Virus record (IMG/VR): IMGVR_UViG_3300046331_000316
Coordinates: 1 to 20,161 of that record
Source: a virus
Direction: 5' to 3' (one strand)
DNA: 20,161 nt
In this document: positions 7,644 to 13,582 of the stretch, one piece after another
Numbering within the stretch: position 1 is the stretch's first letter
Layout of the letters: each line of letters starts with the position of its first letter
Program-made: the position numbers and the translations under genes
Notes under the pieces: model-generated
The model's database searches: none
The model's input: only the letters and a program-made list of their open reading frames with translations
What the model was told of the DNA's origin: nothing

Positions 7644-7668
7644 CCCTAAGCCTCGTAACAGCTTAGGG
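7644..7668 (+). terminator. Terminator-like hairpin after the Lys/Ala-rich gene
   Basis: CCCTAAGC at 7644-7651 and GCTTAGGG at 7661-7668 are perfect inverted repeats with a nine-base loop. The sequence after it is only moderately T-rich (TCTGTTCATTT), so termination may be weak or partial. It lies between two gene blocks in the 113-base gap 7622-7734. Confidence 0.5.
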
Positions 7669-7702
7669 TCTGTTCATTTATAAGTCCGACAAATCCCCAC
7701 TC

Positions 7703-7719
7703 AGACGGCGTAACCGTCT
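7703..7719 (+). other. Small hairpin just upstream of the glycosyltransferase ribosome binding site
   Basis: AGACGG at 7703-7708 pairs with CCGTCT at 7714-7719 over a five-base loop. The Shine-Dalgarno AGGAG begins about four bases later. It may shape translation of the gene starting at 7735, or be incidental. Confidence 0.35.
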
Positions 7720-7734
7720 TATCAGGAGCTCCCA

Positions 7735-8514
7735 ATGAAGATATTTATCCCAACCTACGGACGCACTGACCGTCAGGTTACGTTCGATGGTCTGCCAAAA
7801 GCCTTACAGGCCAACGCCGTACTGGTCGTACAGCGCTCGGAGGCTAAGCTGTACGACGACAAATACCCGCTGCTGGTATGCACCCCCAGCGTCACATCCA
7901 TAGCTACTAAGCGTCAATGGATTGTCGACTATGCCCGCAAAGCTGCTCACCAGCACATAGTCATGCTGGACGACGACCTGCGATGGGCTGAGCGCCGCAC
8001 CGACGAACCCGACAAGTTTGCGGCCTCAGACGCTAAGAGCATCTCCCGTTTGTTCGCCACGCTTGCTAAGCAGTTAAAGATTAGCGCTCATGTGGGCGTA
8101 TCAGCCAGCGAAGCTGCGCACACTAACCCCGCCCCGCTGCGCTTCAGCACCCGCATGACTCGGGTTCTAGGTTACGATGTGGAAGTACTAGGGCGTGAGA
8201 AGATTCGTTTTGACCGCTTGCCAGTGCAGGAAGACTTTGACGTCACGCTCCAGCTGCTACGCAAGGGTTACACCAACACCGTGATAAATGGCTGGGTACA
8301 CAACCAAGACGGCTCCAACGCCCGTGGTGGGTGCAGCACCTTCCGCACCCCAGAGATGCAAGCTGAAACCAGCCGCAAGCTGGCCGAGCTGCATCACCCG
8401 TTTGTCAAAGTGGTGGAGAAAACTACGAAGACAGCTTGGGGCGGAGCTACTCGGGTAGACGTCGTGGTGCAGTGGAAGCAAGCGTTTCTGTCGCATTCTC
8501 GAGGTGCAAAGTGA
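7735..8514 (+). CDS. TET/JBP-associated glycosyltransferase-like protein (TAGT)
   Basis: 259-aa protein with a GT-A-like start, KIFIPTYGRTDRQVTFDGLP. An ATKRQWIVDYARK segment lies around residues 61-73, and an acidic triad at 79-81 (MLDDDLRW) sits where a metal/nucleotide-sugar binding motif is expected. VQEDFDVTLQLL (E166, D167) follows, then GGCSTFRTPEMQAETSRKLAELHHPFVK toward the end. This set matches my memory of the TAGT family, predicted to glycosylate oxidised pyrimidines in phage DNA. The usual partners, a TET oxygenase or a nucleotide hydroxymethylase, make the hydroxymethyl acceptor. No TET is in the window, but a TS/hydroxymethylase-family gene lies about 1 kb downstream. AGGAG precedes the ATG by seven bases. 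The end overlaps a GNAT-like gene by GTGA. A different small GT-A enzyme is possible. Confidence 0.75.
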   Translation: MKIFIPTYGRTDRQVTFDGLPKALQANAVLVVQRSEAKLYDDKYPLLVCTPSVTSIATKRQWIVDYARKAAHQHIVMLDDDLRWAERRTDEPDKFAASDAKSISRLFATLAKQLKISAHVGVSASEAAHTNPAPLRFSTRMTRVLGYDVEVLGREKIRFDRLPVQEDFDVTLQLLRKGYTNTVINGWVHNQDGSNARGGCSTFRTPEMQAETSRKLAELHHPFVKVVEKTTKTAWGGATRVDVVVQWKQAFLSHSRGAK

Positions 8515-8954
8515 AAGTCCAAGTAGCTGTGTTGGCGCATGAAGCCCAATGTAATCTGCTCGCTAGACAGCAAGTAAGCTCCATAGGCTTCGCAGACCCA
8601 TACCCTGAGGATGTAGAAGCCAGAAGAGAGGCATTTCCACGGCGTCAAGTTCTAGTGGTGGAGCTTCAGGGTGTATTGCAGGGGTTCGTATGGGCTGCAC
8701 CTGTACGGCGTGGGGCTGAGCGCCTGACTGTTATACGCTGTGTGGCTTCACGCTACAGACTGACCTCTTACATAATAGACGACGAAACTTCTGAAGCGCT
8801 AGTAAACGAAGTTGTCAACCGCTGCCCGTTTGGGCGTGTAGAGGTCACGTTGTCCGAAAGCAATTCCAGAGAACTAGCATTCTACGGCCGCATGGGGTTC
8901 TCCCACGAACGCGCTGAACGCGGCCGCGTTACACTCAGCAAATTCAAGGCATAA
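8511..8954 (+). CDS. GNAT-like acyltransferase
   Basis: 147-aa protein with the GNAT pattern. A helix/strand N-terminus ends in VLVVELQGVLQGFVWAAPV, a strand RLTVIRCVAS is followed by a helix region, and a late block VEVTLSESNSRELAFYGRMGFSHERAERG holds the typical N...AFYGRMGF end. The acetyl-CoA loop is weak: I do not see a clean RxxGxG/A motif, so cofactor use is uncertain. GTG at 8511 is preferred because GAGG precedes it by six bases and it overlaps the glycosyltransferase stop; the longer in-frame version starts inside that gene. Coupling to the glycosyltransferase suggests a joint role, perhaps acylating a modified base or sugar, but an unrelated target is equally possible. Confidence 0.65.
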   Translation: MKVQVAVLAHEAQCNLLARQQVSSIGFADPYPEDVEARREAFPRRQVLVVELQGVLQGFVWAAPVRRGAERLTVIRCVASRYRLTSYIIDDETSEALVNEVVNRCPFGRVEVTLSESNSRELAFYGRMGFSHERAERGRVTLSKFKA

Positions 8955-9015
8955 TTACCAGAGGGCGGAGTTGGTCGCCGCACTCTTTCTGTAACTGACC
9001 TTAATGGAGTAAACT

Positions 9016-9576
9016 ATGACAAACGCTAAAGTAGCTGGGGAGATGCTAGACCATCTCAAGCCAGAGAATAACCACTCTCGCAGCGAGGTGGAAAACACCC
9101 ATAAATGGTTCGTCGCCAGCGGACAGATGCCAGAACAGCCAGAGCCGAACGTCCGAGCGGCCGCGCTGTACATGGGTTTGCAGCTGGAAGAAATGGCTGA
9201 GAAACTGGGGGTTATAGGTATGGAGCGGCTGTCTAAAGCGCTGCACAGCCACGCAGATTTGTTCAAGTCTGGAGCCAACGACGATGCAGTACGCGAAGCT
9301 CTTACATTCGGTAAGGCTAAAGAGTTGCTGGACAGCGATATGGATTTGCTGTGGGTGACAATGGGTGCAGCCTACGCTCAAGGTGCTGACGTGACCGGGG
9401 CGTACGGCGCTGTGGGCGATGCCAATTGGGCTAAGTTCCCCAACGGCGTGGTAACTCTGGACGCCGTCACTGGCAAAGTGGTTAAGCCTGAAGGCTGGAC
9501 ACCACCTGACCTGACACCCTTCGTTCACCCTTCGTTCGTCGCTGACGAGAAAGTCGGTGTAAATGAGCAAGTCTAA
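9016..9576 (+). CDS. MazG/PRA-PH-like NTP pyrophosphohydrolase
   Basis: 186-aa all-alpha NTP pyrophosphatase candidate. LQLEEMAEKLGV at about 55-66 supplies the EExxE-type metal site. DSDMDLLWVTMGAAYAQGADV around 111-131 supplies the later acidic residues. The NWAKF and GKVVKPEGWTPPDL segments near the end are typical of phage phosphoribosyl-ATP pyrophosphohydrolase-like proteins. Such enzymes hydrolyse NTPs or dNTPs to monophosphates. Overlapping the TS-family gene by 14 bases, it may remove an unmodified dNTP or supply a dNMP substrate, but which nucleotide cannot be read from sequence. TGGAG lies six bases before the ATG, after a 61-base gap with only a weak hairpin. Confidence 0.8.
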   Translation: MTNAKVAGEMLDHLKPENNHSRSEVENTHKWFVASGQMPEQPEPNVRAAALYMGLQLEEMAEKLGVIGMERLSKALHSHADLFKSGANDDAVREALTFGKAKELLDSDMDLLWVTMGAAYAQGADVTGAYGAVGDANWAKFPNGVVTLDAVTGKVVKPEGWTPPDLTPFVHPSFVADEKVGVNEQV

Positions 9577-10627
9577 AATCATCACTGCTGGCAGCGTGAA
9601 CATCGCGCTGTACGAAGGCCTCTGGCACTTGAAGGAGCACGGAATCTCCAACCCTAGCCGTAACGGTTCGGTAATCCAGGCTCCCGGTCCGGTGCTGACT
9701 GAGTACACCAAGCCCGACCGCCGTGTTATGTTTAGTCCGCTGCGCGATGCTAATCCATTCTTCCACTTGTACGAAGCTGTGTGGATGCTGGCTGGTGCTA
9801 ATGACGTCGCCAGCGTGGCTAAGTACGCTAAGCAGATGGAAGCGTTCAGCGACAACGGAACCTCGCTGTGGGGGGCGTACGGCTGGCGCTGGCGTAAATT
9901 CTTCGGCTTTGACCAGCTTACAGCTATCATTGAGACGCTGCGCAAAGACCCGAAGAACCGCCGTGCAGTGCTAACCATGTGGGCTCCCGAAGGCGACTTA
10001 ACGGGGTTAGTGGTTGACGACGAAGAGTTAGGTGGACTGACAGCTAAGGATGTGCCCTGCAATACGCATGTGTACTTTGACGCCACGCAAGGTAAGCTGG
10101 AGATGACAGTCTGCAACCGAAGCAACGACGCTATCTGGGGCGCTTACGGGGCTAACATGGTTCACATGAGTGTGCTGCACGAGTTCGTAGCTAGCGCCAT
10201 TGGGCTGCCGATGGGAAGCTATTACCAGCTTAGCAACAACTTCCACATTTACACCGGCCGCGAAGATGTTGACCGTCTGTTTGAAGTTGGAAGCGAAGGC
10301 ACTGCGCTTGTGAAGTACGAGTCTGTAGACCTGTACGCTCAGGGTGCAGTGAAGCCTTACCCCATGATGCTGTTCGCAGACGACTGGATTGACTGGCTGG
10401 GTGGTGCCGAAAAGCTAGCTGCTAACCCTACTGGGGACTTCACAGGCTTGAATGCTGTACACCACTGGTTCACAGCTGTGTTCCAGCCGCTGATGCGCAG
10501 CCACGCTGCGTACAAAGCCGGTGACATGAAGGGGGCGTTGGAAATGGCCGAAATCTGCGCAGCTGAGGACTGGAGCCTCGCGGCCGTGCAGTGGCTCCAG
10601 CGCCGTGCCAAGAAAGCGTCCGTATGA
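9563..10627 (+). CDS. Thymidylate synthase / pyrimidine hydroxymethylase-family enzyme
   Basis: 354-aa enzyme of the TS superfamily, which transfers a one-carbon unit from methylenetetrahydrofolate to C5 of a pyrimidine nucleotide. The RRAVLTMW arginine block is at about 133-140, the catalytic cysteine is C166 (VPCNTH), and NRSNDAIWGAYGANMVHM follows with N198. Asn at this place, equivalent to E. coli TS N177, usually means a uracil nucleotide substrate; T4 dCMP hydroxymethylase has Asp. PCNT and RSND also occur in that hydroxymethylase group, so I cannot tell dTMP synthase from dUMP hydroxymethylase. The protein is longer than the E. coli enzyme (264 aa), with an extra C-terminal helical region. 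It overlaps the MazG-like gene by 14 bases and the HD hydrolase by ATGA. Confidence 0.88.
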   Translation: MSKSKIITAGSVNIALYEGLWHLKEHGISNPSRNGSVIQAPGPVLTEYTKPDRRVMFSPLRDANPFFHLYEAVWMLAGANDVASVAKYAKQMEAFSDNGTSLWGAYGWRWRKFFGFDQLTAIIETLRKDPKNRRAVLTMWAPEGDLTGLVVDDEELGGLTAKDVPCNTHVYFDATQGKLEMTVCNRSNDAIWGAYGANMVHMSVLHEFVASAIGLPMGSYYQLSNNFHIYTGREDVDRLFEVGSEGTALVKYESVDLYAQGAVKPYPMMLFADDWIDWLGGAEKLAANPTGDFTGLNAVHHWFTAVFQPLMRSHAAYKAGDMKGALEMAEICAAEDWSLAAVQWLQRRAKKASV

Positions 10628-11154
10628 TTAACGCTTTGCTACTTTCTCAGCTGGACATGGTGGGTCGCAGCGGCCGCGTGAAGCGCTATCACTCTCAACC
10701 TGCGGTTCACACCCAGACTGTGGGGGAGCACACCTACGGGGTCATGTGGCTGGTTCTGTTGCTCACCCGCTATGCTAGCCGTGACCTCATGGTGGCCGCG
10801 CTTATGCACGACGCACCTGAGTACTATACTGGCGATGTACCAGCCCCCACTAAGCGCCTAGCAGGTATGAAGGCCGCGTTTGACAACATTGAGGATAGTG
10901 TATTCAAGCGCTTAGAGCTACAGTACCCCCAGTTGTCCGAGGCTGAGGCTCGCACCCTCAAAATGGCTGACGTGCTAGAGGGTGCTCTGTTCTGCGCTTG
11001 GGAGCTCAACCGGGGCAACCGTGAGATTCACGAATGCCTTTACAACTACATCAGCTACGCTGATTCATTGGCTCCTGACGGAGCTGCTCTGGAAATTCTA
11101 AACTACGTGAAAGGTCAGTATGCACAAGTCTTCGGTAAATACATCGGCAAATAG
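10624..11154 (+). CDS. YfbR-like HD-domain nucleotidase
   Basis: 176-aa HD-family phosphohydrolase similar to the YfbR 5'-nucleotidases that dephosphorylate deoxynucleoside monophosphates. The visible metal site is E35-H36 (VGEH), H62-D63 (LMHDAPEYYTGD) and D116 (KMADVLEG), and R18 also matches the YfbR pattern. All the residues needed for catalysis appear present. ATG overlaps the TS-family stop (ATGA), so it is translated with that gene and probably tunes the same nucleotide pool. An upstream in-frame ATG at 10591 lies inside the TS-family gene and is not preferred. Confidence 0.88.
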   Translation: MINALLLSQLDMVGRSGRVKRYHSQPAVHTQTVGEHTYGVMWLVLLLTRYASRDLMVAALMHDAPEYYTGDVPAPTKRLAGMKAAFDNIEDSVFKRLELQYPQLSEAEARTLKMADVLEGALFCAWELNRGNREIHECLYNYISYADSLAPDGAALEILNYVKGQYAQVFGKYIGK

Positions 11155-11623
11155 CCGTCAGGTGGGTGGAGGTCACTACAGTCAAGGTGCAGCTATGCAG
11201 CACTGGGACTATGCGGCAGCTAACCAGATGGGGTACTTTGAAGGTCAAATCAGCAAGTACGTTACACGCTGGAAGGTGAAGCACCCCACGCTGGAGGGTA
11301 AGCTGATTGATTTAGGTAAGGCTGAGCACTTCGCGGCTAAGCTGTGGGAGCTGGCTCAAGAGGGTAAAGCCAGCCCGGTACAAACGCACACCGCGAACCT
11401 GACCGAAGAACCTACGGGCGTAAACGTAGTTGATTACTGTATGGGTCACAACCTCACCTTGCGCGAAGTAGGGGTTCTGGGGGCGCTCCAGCAGTGGGCT
11501 GACACCGGGAACATGAAAGCGCTGGCTAAGTGTCACGCTTTCATTCAAGAGCTCGTGGCTTGCGCTCCGGATTTGCTGTCAGAAGGAGCAGAACCGACCT
11601 CAGGGTACGTCAATCAGGGTTAA
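11120..11623 (+). CDS. DUF3310-containing protein
   Basis: 167-aa protein with a DUF3310-type helical domain around 15-77. It has QVGGGHYSQ at the start, QHWDYAAANQMGYFEGQISKYVTRW in the middle, and DLGKAEHFAAKLWEL at the end. These short domains are common in phages next to nucleotide-metabolism genes; their activity is unknown to me. A second helical segment with LREVGVLGALQQWADTGNM fills the C-terminal half. It overlaps the HD hydrolase by 35 bases, with AAGG five bases before the ATG. It is the last gene of the plus-strand block and is followed by two hairpins. Confidence 0.85.
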   Translation: MHKSSVNTSANSRQVGGGHYSQGAAMQHWDYAAANQMGYFEGQISKYVTRWKVKHPTLEGKLIDLGKAEHFAAKLWELAQEGKASPVQTHTANLTEEPTGVNVVDYCMGHNLTLREVGVLGALQQWADTGNMKALAKCHAFIQELVACAPDLLSEGAEPTSGYVNQG

Positions 11624-11637
11624 CCTAGCCTAACCCT
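11616..11637. repeat. Inverted repeat at the end of the DUF3310 gene
   Basis: AGGGTTA at 11616-11622 and TAACCCT at 11631-11637 form a 7-bp perfect stem with an eight-base loop. It contains the stop codon of the DUF3310 gene and has no T-run after it. It could help stop transcription from the minus-strand operon or stabilise transcripts at this convergent junction. Confidence 0.45.
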
Positions 11638-11646
11638 TACCCAAGA

Positions 11647-11672
11647 ACGTCAGCCTCTGCGCTGGCGTTTTT
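11647..11672 (+). terminator. Rho-independent terminator at the convergent junction
   Basis: ACGTCAGC at 11647-11654 pairs with GCTGGCGT at 11661-11668, with one G-U pair and a six-base loop, followed by a T-run through 11672. This is a clear intrinsic terminator for the plus-strand operon. The stop codon of the facing zinc-finger gene (11650-11652) lies inside the left stem. Confidence 0.85.
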
Positions 11673-11859
11673 CTTGTCTCTCGTAATCGTCGCGGCATGG
11701 TACTCCGCAGAATTGTGCAAAGCTGGCCACAGCCGCGCTGCAGACCAGACAGACACCTGTACAGGCCGGGCTAGGCTTGCGGAATGCAGTGGCCTTGACC
11801 CTGTCGGCTTCCTCTAACTCAGAGGCGAAGTCTAATACGTCACTTGTTCGTTCGCTCAT
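11650..11859 (-). CDS. Small four-cysteine zinc-finger protein
   Basis: 69-aa protein, last gene of the late operon. Its C-terminal half has CTGVCLVC around 33-40 and FCGVPCRDDYE around 49-59, the CxxC...CxxxC arrangement of small phage zinc-ribbon proteins, with a basic tail (KRQRRG). It is cytoplasmic, with no signal peptide. Its start overlaps the Rz stop (ATGA) and it also overlaps the end of Rz1. Function unknown; small zinc fingers of this kind can bind nucleic acid or protein. Its stop lies in the terminator stem. Confidence 0.75.
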   Translation of the reverse strand: MSERTSDVLDFASELEEADRVKATAFRKPSPACTGVCLVCSAAVASFAQFCGVPCRDDYERQEKRQRRG

Positions 11860-12139
11860 TTTCGCTCACAGTGGCTGATGTATTGCTCGACGACCCAGTT
11901 ACGCTCGTGGACGGCTTGGTCTGCGTCCCCTGCGATTTGTAATAAGTCGCTAATGAGCTTTCGGTCCTGCTCGCGAAGTTCGCCTCCACCGGCTGTCGCA
12001 GGGTCACGGGTAAGCGGGGTGCTGTCGGAGCGGCTTGAATCACACGCACTTCGGGCAGCTTTTGCAAGTTGCTGCACCCGCTGCTCAGCAGTGACAAGGC
12101 TAGTGCGGCCGCTACGGATGCTGCGCTGGAGTTCTTCAT
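11840..12139 (-). CDS. Rz1-like spanin lipoprotein, embedded in Rz
   Basis: 99-aa ORF in another frame within the Rz gene, running slightly past its end. MKNSSAASVAAALALSLLSSGC is a signal peptide ending in a lipobox-like SSGC, with C22 as the lipid-modified residue. The mature part has a Pro-containing stretch (RVIQAAPTAPRLPV, 33-46 region). This is the outer-membrane half of the two-component spanin, which links with Rz across the periplasm and disrupts the outer membrane at lysis. Embedded Rz1 is the classical arrangement. The lipobox position -3 is Ser rather than the usual Leu, a minor oddity. Confidence 0.85.
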   Translation of the reverse strand: MKNSSAASVAAALALSLLSSGCSNLQKLPEVRVIQAAPTAPRLPVTLRQPVEANFASRTESSLATYYKSQGTQTKPSTSVTGSSSNTSATVSENERTNK

Positions 12140-12392
12140 ATTTAACCTCTAAGTCTTTCTGTTTTGATATTTCTTCTTCTCTAGTTGCTTTAATGGCTGC
12201 TTCTATGGCCACGGATTCCAGCCTGATGCGGTCAACTAGAAAGGCTTCAGCCTTCAGCTTAGCATCGACGGCTGTATTTATCTGACCTCGCAGATACACG
12301 GTGTGGCCTTTCCAAGCCACTAGCAGCGCAGCGGCCGCAAGTGCAAACGCCGCGTAAGCTTGCCACCCAGCCCACTTGAGCAGCCACTTCAT
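11856..12392 (-). CDS. Rz-like i-spanin
   Basis: About 178 aa from the Met at 12392. N-terminal MKWLLKWAGWQAYAAFALAAAALLVAW gives one membrane anchor, followed by a long charged periplasmic helix (about 37-130) suited to coiled coil, then a Ser/Arg-rich and acidic end. This is the inner-membrane partner of Rz1. I start it at 12392 because it overlaps the preceding stop (ATGA) and leaves the anchor at the N-terminus; an upstream in-frame ATG at 12455 would add 21 non-hydrophobic residues inside the previous gene. Its host must have an outer membrane. Confidence 0.85.
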   Translation of the reverse strand: MKWLLKWAGWQAYAAFALAAAALLVAWKGHTVYLRGQINTAVDAKLKAEAFLVDRIRLESVAIEAAIKATREEEISKQKDLEVKYEELQRSIRSGRTSLVTAEQRVQQLAKAARSACDSSRSDSTPLTRDPATAGGGELREQDRKLISDLLQIAGDADQAVHERNWVVEQYISHCERK

Positions 12393-12625
12393 TTCACAAT
12401 CCAGTACAGCGCAAACCCTAACACGCAAACCGCGAACGGTATGCCAATTTTCCACTTGTACTTAGCCCAAAAGACTTTGTCCGGCTCTGTCCAATACTTA
12501 GTTCCTTTGTAAGAGCCAAACTCTTTCCGCTCGAAGTACCCCAGCTTCTTAGCCCGGTAAACAATCCACGCCGCTAGCAGCATTAGGGCTAGAACCACCA
12601 AGAATTTTCTAATCATTAACCACAT
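12389..12625 (-). CDS. Small two-helix membrane protein, possible holin or antiholin
   Basis: 78-aa protein with two hydrophobic segments: FLVVLALMLLAAWIVYRA near the N-terminus and IGIPFAVCVLGFALYWIV at the C-terminus. A charged, aromatic hydrophilic loop separates them (KEFGSYKGTKYWTEPDK). I place the start at 12625 because AAGGAG (12633-12638) lies seven bases upstream; the ATG at 12631 would have only one base of spacing. It sits between the endolysin and Rz, and another two-helix protein lies before the endolysin, so the pair may be holin and antiholin. The role is inferred from size and position. Confidence 0.75.
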   Translation of the reverse strand: MWLMIRKFLVVLALMLLAAWIVYRAKKLGYFERKEFGSYKGTKYWTEPDKVFWAKYKWKIGIPFAVCVLGFALYWIVK

Positions 12626-12640
12626 GTTCATTCTCCTTAA

Positions 12641-13102
12641 TTAACGAATACCCTTTGGGGTGATGCACGATGTATGCACCGCATCTACTAGCTTGGCAAA
12701 GTCACCGCCCCAGTAAGTGTCCAACCCAGCTATTTTACCCGCTTGCTTCCAAGTCTCACCTAGCAGCCTGTAATCTTCTACTTTGAACGACACAGAGCCG
12801 TCAGGCATGACGCGGAAGTTGTCCCACGCTAAGCTGTCTATGTGCGCTGAGTTTGCCGAGCCTTTACCCTCTTGTGAGTAAATGGACGCAACCCAGCGCG
12901 GCCGCTGAGCCTCCCCAGCTTTGAAGTAGTGGCCTTGCTTAGCCAGCTCGGTCATGACAGACACGTGGAGCGTATGGCACTGAGCTTGGTACAGCGCCAT
13001 CTGCTTATTCTCCAGAGCGGGCTCGTTCAGCCACGCTACGGTCACAGCTCCTAACGCTAGCACGGCCGCTGATGCAGCTGTGACGGTCTTGGCTGCGCTC
13101 AT
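12641..13102 (-). CDS. SAR endolysin, M15-family L,D-type peptidase
   Basis: 153-aa lysin. An Ala-rich weakly hydrophobic segment (about 5-25) at the N-terminus with few charges looks like a signal-arrest-release anchor. The catalytic part has SAHIDSLAWD with H87 and D94 as zinc ligands (SxHxxxxAxD of peptidase family M15). Y130-W131-G132-G133-D134 follows, with a later ligand H143 (VDAVH). Family members cut the peptide of peptidoglycan (L-Ala-D-Glu or D-Ala-D-Ala type). A SAR anchor would let the enzyme reach the periplasm without a large holin hole and become active on membrane release. AGGAG precedes the ATG by seven bases; ATG overlaps the holin stop. Confidence 0.82.
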   Translation of the reverse strand: MSAAKTVTAASAAVLALGAVTVAWLNEPALENKQMALYQAQCHTLHVSVMTELAKQGHYFKAGEAQRPRWVASIYSQEGKGSANSAHIDSLAWDNFRVMPDGSVSFKVEDYRLLGETWKQAGKIAGLDTYWGGDFAKLVDAVHTSCITPKGIR

Positions 13103-13338
13103 TTAGAAGCTCCTGTGTCTGTAACGCCCTTTTGAGCCACGAGCCTAGCCCACATACCCAGCAGATTGAACGCCACAGCCGCACCCGCAAACCCAGCCAC
13201 TTTCCACAACGTCAGCTGGGTGAAGCCGGGCAGTAACCCCAACGCCACCGCGACCCCAGAGCACAGAGCGCTGAGCGCCATGAACCGCATTGACCAAGCC
13301 TTGGTCAGTACAGCTTTCCAATTTTCTAATTTATGCAT
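13099..13338 (-). CDS. Holin-like protein with two membrane helices
   Basis: 79-aa protein with hydrophobic segments of about 20-36 (FMALSALCSGVAVALGLL) and 43-63 (TLWKVAGFAGAAVAFNLLGMW) around a short loop. A basic amphipathic N-terminus (HKLENWKAVLTKAWS) and a polar tail frame them. This matches class II phage holins of DUF-type families seen before endolysins. GAGGTG precedes the ATG by five bases. The end overlaps the endolysin start. With a SAR endolysin downstream it may be a pinholin-like protein that collapses the membrane potential, an inference from the pairing. Confidence 0.8.
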   Translation of the reverse strand: MHKLENWKAVLTKAWSMRFMALSALCSGVAVALGLLPGFTQLTLWKVAGFAGAAVAFNLLGMWARLVAQKGVTDTGASK

Positions 13339-13340
13339 AT

Positions 13341-13580
13341 TTACACCTCTATGGTTAGTGTAGTCAGCGCCGGAGCTGTACCTACGATTTTTCCACCCTC
13401 TACGAACACTCTGTCTGAGGCTGAGTACTCAGAACTGCCTATCACAGTCACTAACCCCCCACCCACTATTGTAACCGTGAAACGGTTAGCGCCGTCTACC
13501 GTCAGCACGACCCCTACGTATCGGGGTGTCTTTGGTAACAGGTCTACAAACTTTCTCCAAACTCCACCTAAAGCGCTCAT
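13341..13580 (-). CDS. Hypothetical small protein after the tail-tip gene
   Basis: 79-aa protein, mostly beta-pattern (YVGVVLTVDGANRFTVTIVGGGLVTVIG), with no signal peptide or membrane helix and no motif I recognise. It sits two bases before the holin and just after the tail-tip gene, with GGGAG six bases upstream of its ATG. Similar-length proteins of unknown role occur at this place in phage late operons. It may be a virion or tail accessory protein. Confidence 0.7.
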   Translation of the reverse strand: MSALGGVWRKFVDLLPKTPRYVGVVLTVDGANRFTVTIVGGGLVTVIGSSEYSASDRVFVEGGKIVGTAPALTTLTIEV

Positions 13581-13582
13581 GC

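Noticed and set aside
8436-8510. Upstream in-frame start for the GNAT-like gene
   Set aside because: It would put 25 low-complexity residues inside the glycosyltransferase gene; GTG at 8511 has a better ribosome site and overlap.
8963-8990. Hairpin in the 61-base gap before the MazG-like gene
   Set aside because: Only a 4-base stem (GCGG/CCGC) with a large loop and a weak T-rich tail; chance cannot be excluded.
9046-10125. Long antisense ORF of 359 codons opposite the MazG-like and TS-family genes
   Set aside because: The plus strand has complete catalytic motifs in both genes and good ribosome sites. The antisense product shows no domain and its codon pattern mirrors the real genes.
12393-12455. 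Longer Rz start at 12455
   Set aside because: It would add 21 residues ahead of the membrane anchor and overlap the preceding membrane-protein gene; 12392 couples by ATGA.
12626-12631. ATG at 12631 for the small membrane protein
   Set aside because: AAGGAG is one base away, too close for initiation; the ATG at 12625 has seven bases of spacing.
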